14,636 nt of DNA from Larix sibirica (Eukaryota; Streptophyta; Pinopsida; Pinales; Pinaceae): assembly GCA_004151065.3 (NCBI GenBank), contig NWUY0304941918.1, positions 1 through 14,636 of the forward strand, in the 5' to 3' direction. The position numbers and the translations under genes were made by a program. Below are positions 8,030-14,632 of the stretch, one piece after another. The notes beneath the pieces were generated by a model, which saw nothing but the letters and a program-made list of their open reading frames with translations, was not told where the DNA came from and did not search any database. Position 1 is the first letter of the stretch. Every line of letters begins with the position of its first letter.

Positions 8030-8330
8030 TGGAATCAGAACATCTAGAACTTAGATTTCTATATCTATCTTTTGAAATTGGGAATAAGGACATTGACATA
8101 ATATATCATATATAATAGGGGAGGGGGATATAATCTTATTTCGAATAAGGGAAGAGAATCCATATCTTTTCTATCTCTATTAGAATTGGGAAAAAGAAAT
8201 TGGATAATCTCATAAGTAATGCAAATCTAAAATACTCAGAGGAAGAAAGAAAGATAAGGTTCTCCCAACCCTTCGCTACGCTCTTTGAGGGGAACAAAGA
8301 GAGGTCATATTCATTTGGATGATGACAGCC
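8030..8330. other. AT-rich tract, possible plastid-like inclusion
   Basis: Composition shifts sharply to A/T at about 8030-8240, with purine runs such as GGAAGAAAGAAAGATAAGG and words like CTATTAGAATTGGGAAAAAG. It ends around CTTCGCTACGCTCTTTG (8271-8287). The texture resembles plastid intergenic DNA and lacks the short repeats that fill the flanks. I cannot match it to a specific plastid locus from memory, so the origin is a guess. A 69-codon minus-strand frame (8136-8345) has no recognised family. Confidence 0.3.
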
Positions 8331-8603
8331 AGAGTCCCCATTCATCAGTCGGTATTAGTCATTCATATCGTATCGACTTTCCCGGGCCACTTAGCATTCC
8401 TGATCAGACAGATGCTGGAGCTGGATGGAATGCCCTTTGCAGGGTTATTTAGCCGTCCGTAGGGAGGGATTAGTTAGTAGGTTATTCCCGATGAAGGCGG
8501 GGAGAGTTTCAAGCTTCCAGGAGAAGGTTTAGTTATAAGTATGAGCTCTGTTAGAGTGCCCAATCAACGTTAGAGCCATTGATCTAGACTATTTGCCCCG
8601 ATT
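8331..8603. other. Gene-free tract
   Basis: I find no gene, array or strong hairpin. CCGTCCGTAGGGAGGG (8452-8467) belongs to a loose CCGTCC wording also seen near 454 and 13545. Confidence 0.35.
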
Positions 8604-8621
8604 CGATCAATACGGAACTAA

Positions 8622-8705
8622 GGCTTTCACTCTTAGACTAAGGCAAGAAGGGTAGAGGACCTTTGGGCTAGAGTTACTAAGGCTAAAGTTTACACTCTAG
8701 CTTAA
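8622..8705 (+). repeat. TTTCACTC-family copy 2, with 12-bp stem-loop
   Basis: GGCTTTCACTCTTA (8622-8635) is the exact inverse of 201-214. Downstream, TTGGGCTAGAGT (8663-8674) pairs with ACTCTAGCTTAA (8694-8705): twelve pairs, two of them G-U, with a 19-nt loop; the eight pairs GCTAGAGT/ACTCTAGC are perfect. The stem sequence CTCTAGC/GCTAGAG recurs in the stem-loop at 9006-9048. Role unknown. Confidence 0.65.
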
Positions 8706-8896
8706 CTCTATTGATAAGTATCATATCTAGAGATTATGATTGTATCATGCAAGTGGTTACAGTGTATTCAACCTAATAAAATAGGGCAACCTTATGAAGA
8801 TCTTGTTGATTGAAGGCAGGCACTAATAAGGCAAGTTATCTATGGATGTAGACAATGATAAAAGTCTATACCGGACGTAAGGCTCACTATATTATA

Positions 8897-8990
8897 TTTC
8901 ACTCTATGGAACTTACTATGGCTAATATTAGAGCTAGTAGTTACTTTCTTTACAGCTAATAGTTCTGACTCTACGGACTGAAGCTAGTAG
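8897..8990 (+). repeat. TTTCACTC-family copy 3
   Basis: TTTCACTCTATGGAACTTAC (8897-8916) opens a run of GGCTAATA, GAGCTAGTAGTTACTT, ACAGCTAATAGTTCTGACTC and GGACTGAAGCTAGTAG words. It is the plus-strand counterpart of 121-220, and its opening recurs at 9819-9831 (TTTCACTCTATGG). GCTAGTAGTTA also repeats within the tract (8933 and 8982). Confidence 0.6.
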
Positions 8991-9005
8991 TTATTACTGT
9001 ATGGA

Positions 9006-9048
9006 CTTAAGGCAGTCTCTCTAGCTTCTTCGCTAGAGCTCTGCTAAG
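9006..9048. other. Imperfect ~15-bp stem-loop
   Basis: CTTA-(AG)-GCAG (9006-9015) and CTCTAGC (9019-9025) pair with GCTAGAG (9032-9038) and CTGC-TAAG (9041-9048). There is a 2-nt bulge, a small internal loop and the 6-nt apical loop TTCTTC. The apical seven pairs are perfect and use the same stem words as the 8663-8705 hairpin. No gene adjoins. Confidence 0.65.
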
Positions 9049-9700
9049 TTCTTATTTCTTTTTCAATGGCAAATTATTCAACCCAGTAGAGAAAATATAT
9101 TTCTAGATACAGAGTTACAAAATTAATTAAGTCTCAATTGATTAGACCTGCTTCTTAAATGTCAGTCTTGGCCGAAACCATGTCAGTAGAAGTTGGGAAG
9201 GTTCCCGCAGTGCTCCAAATAGGAAGGAACCAAGTAGGAGTCAATTAAGGGAAGCTGGGTTTGGTAACCACAGAAAGGTAGGTTTATTCATAGGTAGGTA
9301 AGTAGAGTGGAAGGTAGAAAGAAAGTCATATATGCTTGGGTTTAATTGGTCACGCTAGCTAATAATCTAATTCGGATGGGAAGAAGTAAGGTTAGCAACG
9401 AGCTCCAGCGGGTTTTACACCTACTTACTTTCATAGATAGCGCCTAAAGAGTACCTCAGTGAAATAGTCTCTGTACCAGGCCACCAATGGGTAGGCACCC
9501 AATAGCATAGTCGAAATAGGCTTTCACCATAGGCTCATTCAAAATATAACCACACTACAAAAGATTTCTAAGAACTACAACTAGAACTAGTTGTTTGAGT
9601 TAGTGAGAAGTAGTTTTAGTTGGAAATGGGAAAAAAAGTTGAACTGGGATATTGAAACTCAGAAGGTTAGAGAAAGGCAAGTTGAAATAAAGCTAATTTC
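9049..9700. other. Gene-free tract
   Basis: No supported gene. A near-perfect palindrome ACAACTAG-AA-CTAGTTGT lies at 9577-9594. Purine-rich stretches with AGGTAGG words lie at about 9276-9320. No longer repeat is evident. Confidence 0.35.
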
Positions 9701-9705
9701 TCTAC

Positions 9706-9939
9706 ATGGACCGGAGTAACTTCAGGCCAGTTAGTACCTTACAGGCTAGTACCTTACTTATGGCTTCTTCGCTAACGGGGATAAAGAAAAGGAAAATAAA
9801 GGAAGGGGACTTATTCTCTTTCACTCTATGGCCTACACCGGCACCTTATGGAACTTACCTTATGGAGAGCTTAATGGGCACAGCTATGAACAACCCTTAT
9901 CAGCTATCAGCAACTTACCTTAGAAGCAGGACCGGATAA
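9706..9939 (+). repeat. ACCTTA / CAGCTAT nested short repeats (TTTCACTC-family copy 4)
   Basis: TAGTACCTTAC occurs twice near 9731-9757. TTTCACTCTATGG lies at 9819-9831. The 10-mer ACCTTATGGA occurs at 9843-9852 and 9857-9866. CAGCTATGAACAACCCTTAT (9881-9900) is followed by CAGCTATCAGCAACTTACCT (9901-9920). TATGGAACTTAC also matches 8905-8916. An open 77-codon frame (ATG at 9706) spans the whole block. Its product is Ser/Thr/Leu-rich, with no family I know, and its openness may come from the repeat units. A small uncharacterised mitochondrial ORF cannot be excluded. Confidence 0.5.
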
Positions 9940-10143
9940 ATAACCATACCTTTTACTTAAACTGCCTTCACCCTATTCTCTTGAAAAACTCTTATATATA
10001 CTACTTACTCTTAACAAGGTAAGTTGTGAGAGCGAAGTCTAATGTATAGATGGACGGGATCGTGGGATCAAGAAGGAGACCACATGTGGGAAGGAATAAT
10101 TGAAAGGCATGGAATGAAGGAAGGCGCGGAGTGGCTCAGTCCA
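9940..10143. other. Gene-free spacer
   Basis: Nothing recognisable. GGGATCGTGGGATCA (10058-10072) is a short imperfect direct repeat of GGGATC. Confidence 0.35.
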
Positions 10144-10195
10144 GCAGTTTCCACCCAGGATCTCTGCTGAAGTTCCCAGGAGATCTGCTAAAGCT
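10144..10195 (+). repeat. GATCTCTGCT repeat: 21-bp tandem pair, also found at 13818-13853
   Basis: CCCAGGATCTCTGCTGAAGTT (10154-10174) and CCCAGGAGATCTGCTAAAGCT (10175-10195) are tandem 21-bp units. The leading GCAGTTTCC (10144-10152) plus CAGGATCTCTGCT recurs at 13818-13843 as GCAGTTTCCCAGG and CCAGGATCTCTGCT, in the same orientation. A 65-codon plus-strand frame (GTG start, 10131-10328) runs through; no family is recognised. Confidence 0.65.
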
Positions 10196-10301
10196 TGTGG
10201 CTGTAGAGAATAAGGCAGTTCACGTAGTGCCTGCTAAAGGTTCTGGCTTTAGTGACTCAATCCGAGGCAGTTCTGAGGATCCAACCCACACCACCGTTGG
10301 T

Positions 10302-10500
10302 TCATCCCGTCCTGATAAGAGAAGGTAAATAGCAGTATACCAACTAAGCGATTCATTCAATAAGTAGTATAGGGCTAACAGGTCTATTGATTCAGGTGGG
10401 TAGGTGATTACTGAAATAAAGGAAAGAGTTGTGTCATGCCGTCCTGAGAAGAGGAGCGATAGCTGCTGTACCCATTCGCTCATCCATGAACTCTCTCTGA
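10302..10500 (-). repeat. ~130-bp module, copy 1 (inverted), with open frame
   Basis: On the minus strand the order is TTCTCAGGACGGCATGA, ACCCACCTGAATCA, AGACCTGTTAGCCCTATAC, TTGAATGAATCGCTTAG, TATACTGC, CTTCTCTTATCAGGACGGGATGAA. The tag TCAGGACGGCATGA and its variant are 132 bases apart. The same order occurs on the plus strand at 13957-14200 and, more diverged, on the minus strand at 12512-12720. A 113-codon minus-strand frame (10220-10561) covers it. The frame encodes SGRHDTT, PPESIDLLAL and SGRDEPT; the matching frame at 14032-14220 encodes SGRHDTT, PPEDLELL and SERDETG, with length differences of whole codons. No known family is recognised. It could be a decayed repeat protein or non-coding repeats that happen to stay open. 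Confidence 0.65.
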
Positions 10501-10705
10501 ACCAGCTTCTCTTTCTGAGATAGGTTGGGGTGCAAATTGGGTTTAACGGGCTGTTTTCCACATGTGGTTAACGCTTAGGGTACACTTTAGTAATGAGCAA
10601 GAAAAAGAGATCTATTTCGGGTCTGTATCTCAAAAGTAAGAAGATGTATCTCGATATGGAAGGTACGCCCGTTCTCGCTCTGTAGAATATGCTCCCTTAG
10701 CTGCT

Positions 10706-11440
10706 TCATTGATAAGAACCAACTGCACAATAAACTCCTGCTTCTGGGTCTCCATTTGTAACATAATAATCTGGATCAGGATTAACATAATCTACAGTCC
10801 CTTGAGTATCTGCTCCAGGAGATGGAAAATATCGATCTGTAACTTGAAGTGATGTCTCGGCACCTGTCTTTGATGCTTCCTACCTTTTTATGGCCCCGTA
10901 ACTTAGCATAAACTATGATATATCATTTGGGTAGGGGCTTGCTCCTCAATCTCCAACCGGGCGAAGGAAAGCTACTAGGACTGATTTGAAACCTGGATCA
11001 AAAGAATAAAGTATATGATGTGCCGGTCCTGCTACTGGTTCTGGATCGACTGTTTAAACCACTGAAGGAAAAAGATCAGAATCGACTGACTACTCATAAA
11101 CGACTAGCTAAGATGCTTACTGTGCTCCTGCTCCTGGTGAGGATGCATGCTCCCACCTCTACTACTACCTCTGTTGCTGGTGCTGGATAAGGATGAAAAA
11201 AGTATGGATCTAGCTCACGATCATCAGTAACTTACTTTCAATCTCGAACACAAAGATCATAGTCTCTCGATCTGCAACAGAAGCATAAGGATCCAATATT
11301 ATTAATATACGTGAACAAACACCATAATCTCGCTTACGAGCATCAGACTCGCAAACATCAGGCTCTTCGGCTAAAGCAAGCATCCAACTCTTTATCCTGA
11401 TCACTAAGCTTAGGCTCTTCCTTTCCTTTCGATCTGGAAC
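10706..11440 (-). repeat. GATC-rich degenerate repeat tract with phase-matched protein-like segments
   Basis: On the plus strand TCGATCTG-N-AAC occurs at 10832-10843, 11267-11278 and 11429-11440; both spacings (435 and 162) are multiples of three. In one minus-strand frame these give VTDR, VADR and VPDR. The same frame repeats SPGA-x-x-Q, TVD...P[DE]P and a later DP..G. Its open pieces are 10706-10879 (57 codons), 10946-11053 and 11210-11404 (64 codons from a GTG), separated by several stops. CTGGTTCTGGATC-like words recur between. This may be a decayed, repeat-rich coding sequence, or a minisatellite with a unit length near a multiple of three. No family is recognised. Confidence 0.5.
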
Positions 11441-12180
11441 TGATAGCTATGGCTCATCAACTCAATCAACTGGATCATTTACTGATCATGGGTAGCTGTC
11501 AAAATCCATTAATCCAGCAGGAGCGGAGCGAGTTCATAGAATGCTAAAAGTGCCTCCTACCCAAGCCCTTCCTTCCAATTGAAGTAGTCTGGCTTCCAAA
11601 GGACGGACATTGAAACCAATACAATACCGTAGAAGTGAATAGAAGTTAATAGCTGTACCTCCTATTACTGAAGTTCGTGGTCTAGGGCAAACATGTCTAG
11701 GTCTCCAGAAAGGTCGTTAGGAAACACATAAGTAAGGGGGTAAGTAAGGGGTTGGTCTGATCCGATCCTTCTAAGATAAGGTACAGCGCTTCCTAAGCAC
11801 TTCATGCATGCAAGTGGTCTAGGGGAATAGGTCTCTAGGTAGGGCAGGCAGCCAGCGGTGGAGCGATTAAAGAAATCATTCCACTCCCAAGATCTAGTAA
11901 GGTTCTGGTCAACCCAACCAGTAAGATAAGGTCCTGCAGCATCGAATTCCTTTAACACCCTATAGCATAGCTTCAATAGCGGACTCCCGGAAAGGAGGGG
12001 AGGACTTTGCGAGGAAATAATAGTAAATGGTAATAACCAGATGAACAAAATGCAGTTGGAGTTGAGGCCTCGTATAATTCATAATTAGAAATAACATAAA
12101 GAGTAATTTGTTGTGGTGGGTGCCTTAGCTCATGTGGCAGATCATAATGAATATAAAAAGCATAATATGAATAGAATCAA
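11441..12180. other. Gene-free tract with a 127-codon minus-strand frame
   Basis: The minus-strand frame 11665-12048 has no signal peptide, membrane pattern or domain that I recognise, and I treat it as chance. AGTAAGGGGGTAAGTAAGGGG (11731-11751) is a short tandem pair, which accounts for the Tyr-Pro-Leu repeats of the frame. AGATAAGGT(A/C)C occurs twice (11774 and 11925). Nothing else is supported. Confidence 0.35.
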
Positions 12181-12225
12181 TCGGAGGAATGTAATTCGGA
12201 AGACTGTAATTCGGAGGACTGTGAT
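12181..12225 (+). repeat. 15-bp tandem repeat, three units
   Basis: TCGGAGGAATGTAAT (12181-12195), TCGGAAGACTGTAAT (12196-12210) and TCGGAGGACTGTGAT (12211-12225) are head-to-tail, each differing from the next by two substitutions or so and with no indels. A decayed fourth unit (TACGACAATCC) may follow. It directly precedes the stem-loop at 12233-12274. Confidence 0.9.
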
Positions 12226-12232
12226 TACGACA

Positions 12233-12274
12233 ATCCTTCTTCTGATAGTAGTAAGTGTTAGAAAGAAGAAGGAT
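12233..12274. other. Perfect 11-bp stem-loop
   Basis: ATCCTTCTTCT (12233-12243) is exactly complementary to AGAAGAAGGAT (12264-12274), with a 20-nt loop. One arm is all pyrimidine apart from its first base. It sits 8 bases after the 15-bp triplet array. No gene is adjacent, so a role in transcript processing or replication is only a possibility. Confidence 0.8.
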
Positions 12275-12370
12275 AGCTCATAAAATTGCAAGATGGATGT
12301 AGGTAAGATGGTCTTCTGGGTTAAAGAACTATCATTTGGGCTTGCTTGAACTCTATTTTTTTGTAATGGT

Positions 12371-12468
12371 CCATCCGCCCCGGGCCTGGGCGCCGCGCCT
12401 GAATTGCAAAGTAGGGGCGTAGCGGTGACTAGTTCTCGTGTCTACCCACTCCGTGCCACGAGTCCTGG
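12371..12468. other. GC island with potential hairpins
   Basis: The segment 12371-12400 is almost entirely G+C (CCGCCCCGGGCCTGGGCGCC), immediately after a T-rich run. CGCCC (12376-12380) can pair with GGGCG (12388-12392). Downstream, CTCGTG (12435-12440) pairs with CACGAG (12457-12462), extended by CTAG/CTGG pairs after an internal loop (12429-12468). The tract does not form a tRNA cloverleaf. Such GC clusters occur in some organelle genomes; a transferred fragment of other origin is equally possible. Confidence 0.5.
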
Positions 12469-12511
12469 CTTCATCAATTGGTAAGGGTAGGCAGCACTCA
12501 TCGATAAATAA

Positions 12512-12720
12512 AGGTTGGTTTATTGGTTCCTGATAAGAGAGGGGTAATGGGTGCCCGGGGCAGCACTCTATAGACTAGGGTGAAGACAGTAATCAAGGGT
12601 AAGGGTAAGGGTAAGGTTGTTTTATGCCATCCCATCCTGGGTCTATAGTTGGTCCTCCTAAGGGATTCAATTTGAAAGTGAGTGGTCCAGCAGCTAGGGC
12701 TAACAGATCTAGGTATTCCG
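12512..12720 (-). repeat. ~130-bp module, copy 2 (most diverged)
   Basis: On the plus strand, TTGGTTCCTGATAAGAGAGG (12515 on) matches the CCTGATAAGAGAAGG of 10311-10325; TATGCCATCCCATCCTGG matches CATGCCGTCCTG or TTCATCCCGTCCTG; CTAAGGGATTCAATTTGAAAGTGAG matches CTAAGCGATTCATTCAATAAGTAG; and GGGCTAACAGATCTAGGTATTCCGG matches GGGCTAACAGGTCTATTGATTCAGG. The orientation equals 10302-10500. The corresponding minus frame is open for about 51 codons and encodes PEYLDLLAL, comparable with PESIDLLAL in copy 1. The opposite strand is also open over part of it, which weakens the coding case. Confidence 0.55.
12595..12616 (+). repeat. AAGGGT hexamer microsatellite
   Basis: Three perfect AAGGGT units followed by AAGG. 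It resembles a telomere-type hexamer but is far too short to be one, and lies inside the module copy at 12512-12720. Confidence 0.85.
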
Positions 12721-12827
12721 GTTGGTCGAAGTTCAATAGTAAAAGTGCCTACCTCCCTCCATTCTGGCAGTAGTTCCTAAATAGGGCAGTTAGTTGCCTG
12801 ACAGCCAGCCACGCTAAGTCGCACAAG

Positions 12828-13004
12828 CATGAATGAATCCAGTAGGCGGAAGTAATAGTCCTGGTCTAAGTGTTCACCCCCATGTAATCTCTCTCATAAG
12901 CAGAAGTTCTGGGAGTATTTACTAATTCGAGCAGTTCCAACTATCCAACTCCTATTGGTGGTTCCTCACTTCCATGAATCAAGTAGGCTGACGAAAGTAA
13001 GACC
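12828..13004 (+). repeat. Direct repeat pair CATGAATC..AGTAGGC..AAGTAA
   Basis: CATGAATGAATCCAGTAGGC, then GGAAGTAATAGTCC (12828-12861), matches CATGAATCAAGTAGGCTGAC, then GAAAGTAAGACC (12973-13004). The copies are 145 bases apart. GCAGTAGTTCC and GCAGTTCC words also recur in the flanks. Non-coding. Confidence 0.55.
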
Positions 13005-13377
13005 ACCCCACCTGGGTTGGCGTATTAACATTAGAGAATAGAACGGATGGATCCATTACTTTAACTTAGAGCATTGGAGGACTTTAGTTCACATAGAGCA
13101 AGCATTGGTCACGGGCTGAATACGGCATTCACCAGCCTTACATAACACTTACTTAATACATATCCTGGGTACCTACTATTGTTTGGGTCGGGCTTAACGT
13201 GGATAAAGGAGATGCTTAGACAGACCTGAACTTTTACATTGGAAGGAAGGACTTGGGTGGGCCATTCTATTCACCTTTACCCTACTTGGCCTACAGGAAG
13301 ACTGTAAGTTGGACAGCTAGCTAAGTTTTGGTGTGGGATCATGGATGGCGTGGGAGCTACTGCCCCTGCCCTATAGA
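13005..13377. other. Gene-free tract
   Basis: I see no gene or clear repeat. CCTGGGTTGG and CCTGGGTACC words are scattered, with no consistent period. Confidence 0.35.
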
Positions 13378-13510
13378 TTAAACACAGCCAGACAATCTTG
13401 GAAGGGGGTGCAGGTAGTAAGTAAAGGTCTGGTAAACGTAACAGGTGGATGCTCGTAAATAAAGGTAAAGTAGGCAGAGTAAGAGAGCAGCTACCACACC
13501 ACTAAGATGA
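13378..13510 (+). repeat. Possible fragment of the ~130-bp module
   Basis: AAGGTCTGGTAAACGTAACAGG, then TGGATGCTCGTAAATAAAGGTAAAG and GAGCAGCTACC, is similar in wording and order to AGGTCTATTGATTCAGGTGGG, GTGATTACTGAAATAAAGGAAAG and GATAGCTGCTGTACC at 10379-10472. It is weaker than the three main copies and could be coincidence. Confidence 0.35.
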
Positions 13511-13817
13511 TTTGTTGTTGAAGCCTGTGAAAGCTGTAGCCCATCCGTCCGTCCGCCCATAATCTATCTATTCAACAGCTCTATGTGAAGCTGTTCCTTC
13601 CATCTGTCCGATCCAATGCAGTAAGTTTGGGACATGGGTGAGGCGCGGTAAGGTTGGTAAAGCAGGTGAGTAGAAGGCAGCATAGTCGGGTATGGGGGAA
13701 TGATAATTGGTACTGTGTAATCCAGCAATTGGTGGAGCAAAGGAATCAAATTATTTGCCTCGGCTACTTGACCATCCCTCCAGCCATGTATAAGAAGTTC
13801 TGTTTGTATATAATAAA
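13511..13817. other. Gene-free tract
   Basis: Small overlapping frames on both strands (about 60 codons each) are not credible. CCATCCGTCCGTCCGCCC (13541-13558) is a short CCGT repeat related to the 13-mer at 454 and 12369. Confidence 0.35.
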
Positions 13818-13853
13818 GCAGTTTCCCAGGCCAGGATCTCTGCTAGTATAAGG
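13818..13853 (+). repeat. GATCTCTGCT repeat, second locus
   Basis: GCAGTTTCCCAGG and CCAGGATCTCTGCT match 10144-10168 in the same orientation apart from a small indel. At 10.1 kb the adjacent ~130-bp module is on the minus strand; here it lies downstream on the plus strand, so the two elements have been rearranged relative to each other. Confidence 0.65.
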
Positions 13854-13956
13854 GTTTGAGGAGGTCCTAAGTATCTGAGGTCTCTTCCTAGGAATGCAGC
13901 GATAATTGCTCACACGAGTATCCTGAAGCTCACTCGGCTGGTACAATAATAAGAGT

Positions 13957-14200
13957 GGTACCCACCTGAATCACTAGCCCTGGTGGTCTCCCTCTCCCTT
14001 ATACCACACCACTCGCTTCATTAAGGCTTAGTTGCTACTGCACTATACCTTCTCAGGACGGCATGATACAACCTTTACCTTCCGTGTTTCCAAACACCCA
14101 CCTGAAGACCTAGAACTGCTTCTCTCTATACCACTTGAATTAATCGCTCACTGGCTACTGCACTATACCTCATCGGAACGGGATGAAACCGGCCAACCTT
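13957..14200 (+). repeat. ~130-bp module, copies 3a and 3b (tandem)
   Basis: ACCCACCTGAATCACTAGCCCTG starts unit 3a (about 13960) and ACCCACCTGAAGACCTAGAACTG starts unit 3b (about 14097), 137 bases apart. Each runs on to CACTTGAATTAATCGCT- or CACTCGCTTCATTAAG-type sequence, GCTACTGCACTATACC, and the tag TCAGGACGGCATGA (about 14054) or TCGGAACGGGATGA (about 14173). GCTACTGCACTATACC is identical in both units. A 62-codon frame (TTG start at 14032) covers 3b; unit 3a is in another phase and meets a stop. This is the inverse orientation of 10302-10500. Confidence 0.7.
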
Positions 14201-14320
14201 ATCCTTTTGGAAACAGCTAGCAACCTGAGGAACCAAGCCAGGGAAAGGGGACCTTAAACCTGCCAAGCCCAGGTGTTTGTTAGCTAGTATCATTTCCCGG
14301 AGGCGAGAAAAAGATTTAAT
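14201..14320. other. Short gene-free spacer
   Basis: Nothing recognisable between the module copies and the direct-repeat pair that follows. Confidence 0.35.
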
Positions 14321-14321
14321 G

Positions 14322-14403
14322 GGAACTTGCTTATCTAGGTAGCTTGATTGGCGGTTAATACCTTTATTCTCATGGTAGCTTTATTGGAACTTGCTTATCT
14401 AGG
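14322..14403 (+). repeat. Nested direct repeats GGAACTTGCTTATCTAGG and GGTAGCTTGATTGG
   Basis: The 18-mer GGAACTTGCTTATCTAGG is identical at 14322-14339 and 14386-14403. GGTAGCTTGATTGG (14338-14351) and GGTAGCTTTATTGG (14374-14387) differ at one base. The order is therefore X-Y-spacer-Y-X, all in direct orientation, which needs more than one duplication step. Confidence 0.9.
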
Positions 14404-14592
14404 AAATGCCAAAGCTGTCGAAATCACGGGGAAAATGGGTGCGTAAGCACGCTCGACTAATAAGGAGAGGATTTAGATCCAACTCTTTCTTGCTGGCCTT
14501 ACTTCCAATAAGCCAGTTAAACCCTTTCTATTTTCTGTGGAACATTCACTCGCTCTATCAAGATGGGAAATTCAGATAGGAAAGTGGAAAAG
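14404..14592. other. Gene-free tract
   Basis: A GTGC-GTAA-GCAC mini-hairpin lies near 14440-14451. Otherwise nothing recognisable. Confidence 0.35.
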
Positions 14593-14632
14593 CTTGCTTG
14601 ACCAAAGGTATACTTGCTTGACCGAAGGGAGG
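14593..14632 (+). repeat. 20-bp tandem repeat, two units
   Basis: CTTGCTTGACCAAAGGTATA (14593-14612) is followed head-to-tail by CTTGCTTGACCGAAGGGAGG (14613-14632). The array may continue beyond the window. Confidence 0.8.

Noticed and set aside
11665-12048. 127-codon minus-strand open frame
   Set aside because: No family or membrane pattern recognised. Its Tyr-Pro-Leu recurrences come from the local TAAGTAAGGGG repeat.
12371-12468. GC-rich hairpin region as a possible tRNA or rRNA fragment
   Set aside because: No cloverleaf, no T-loop consensus, and no rRNA word that I recognise.
12595-12616. AAGGGT repeats as a telomere relic
   Set aside because: Fewer than four units and internal to another repeat; simple slippage is sufficient.
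13921-13928. CCTGAAGC, the site named in Cycas mitochondrial Bpu elements
   Set aside because: Single occurrence without flanking AAGG terminal repeats, so not a Bpu element.
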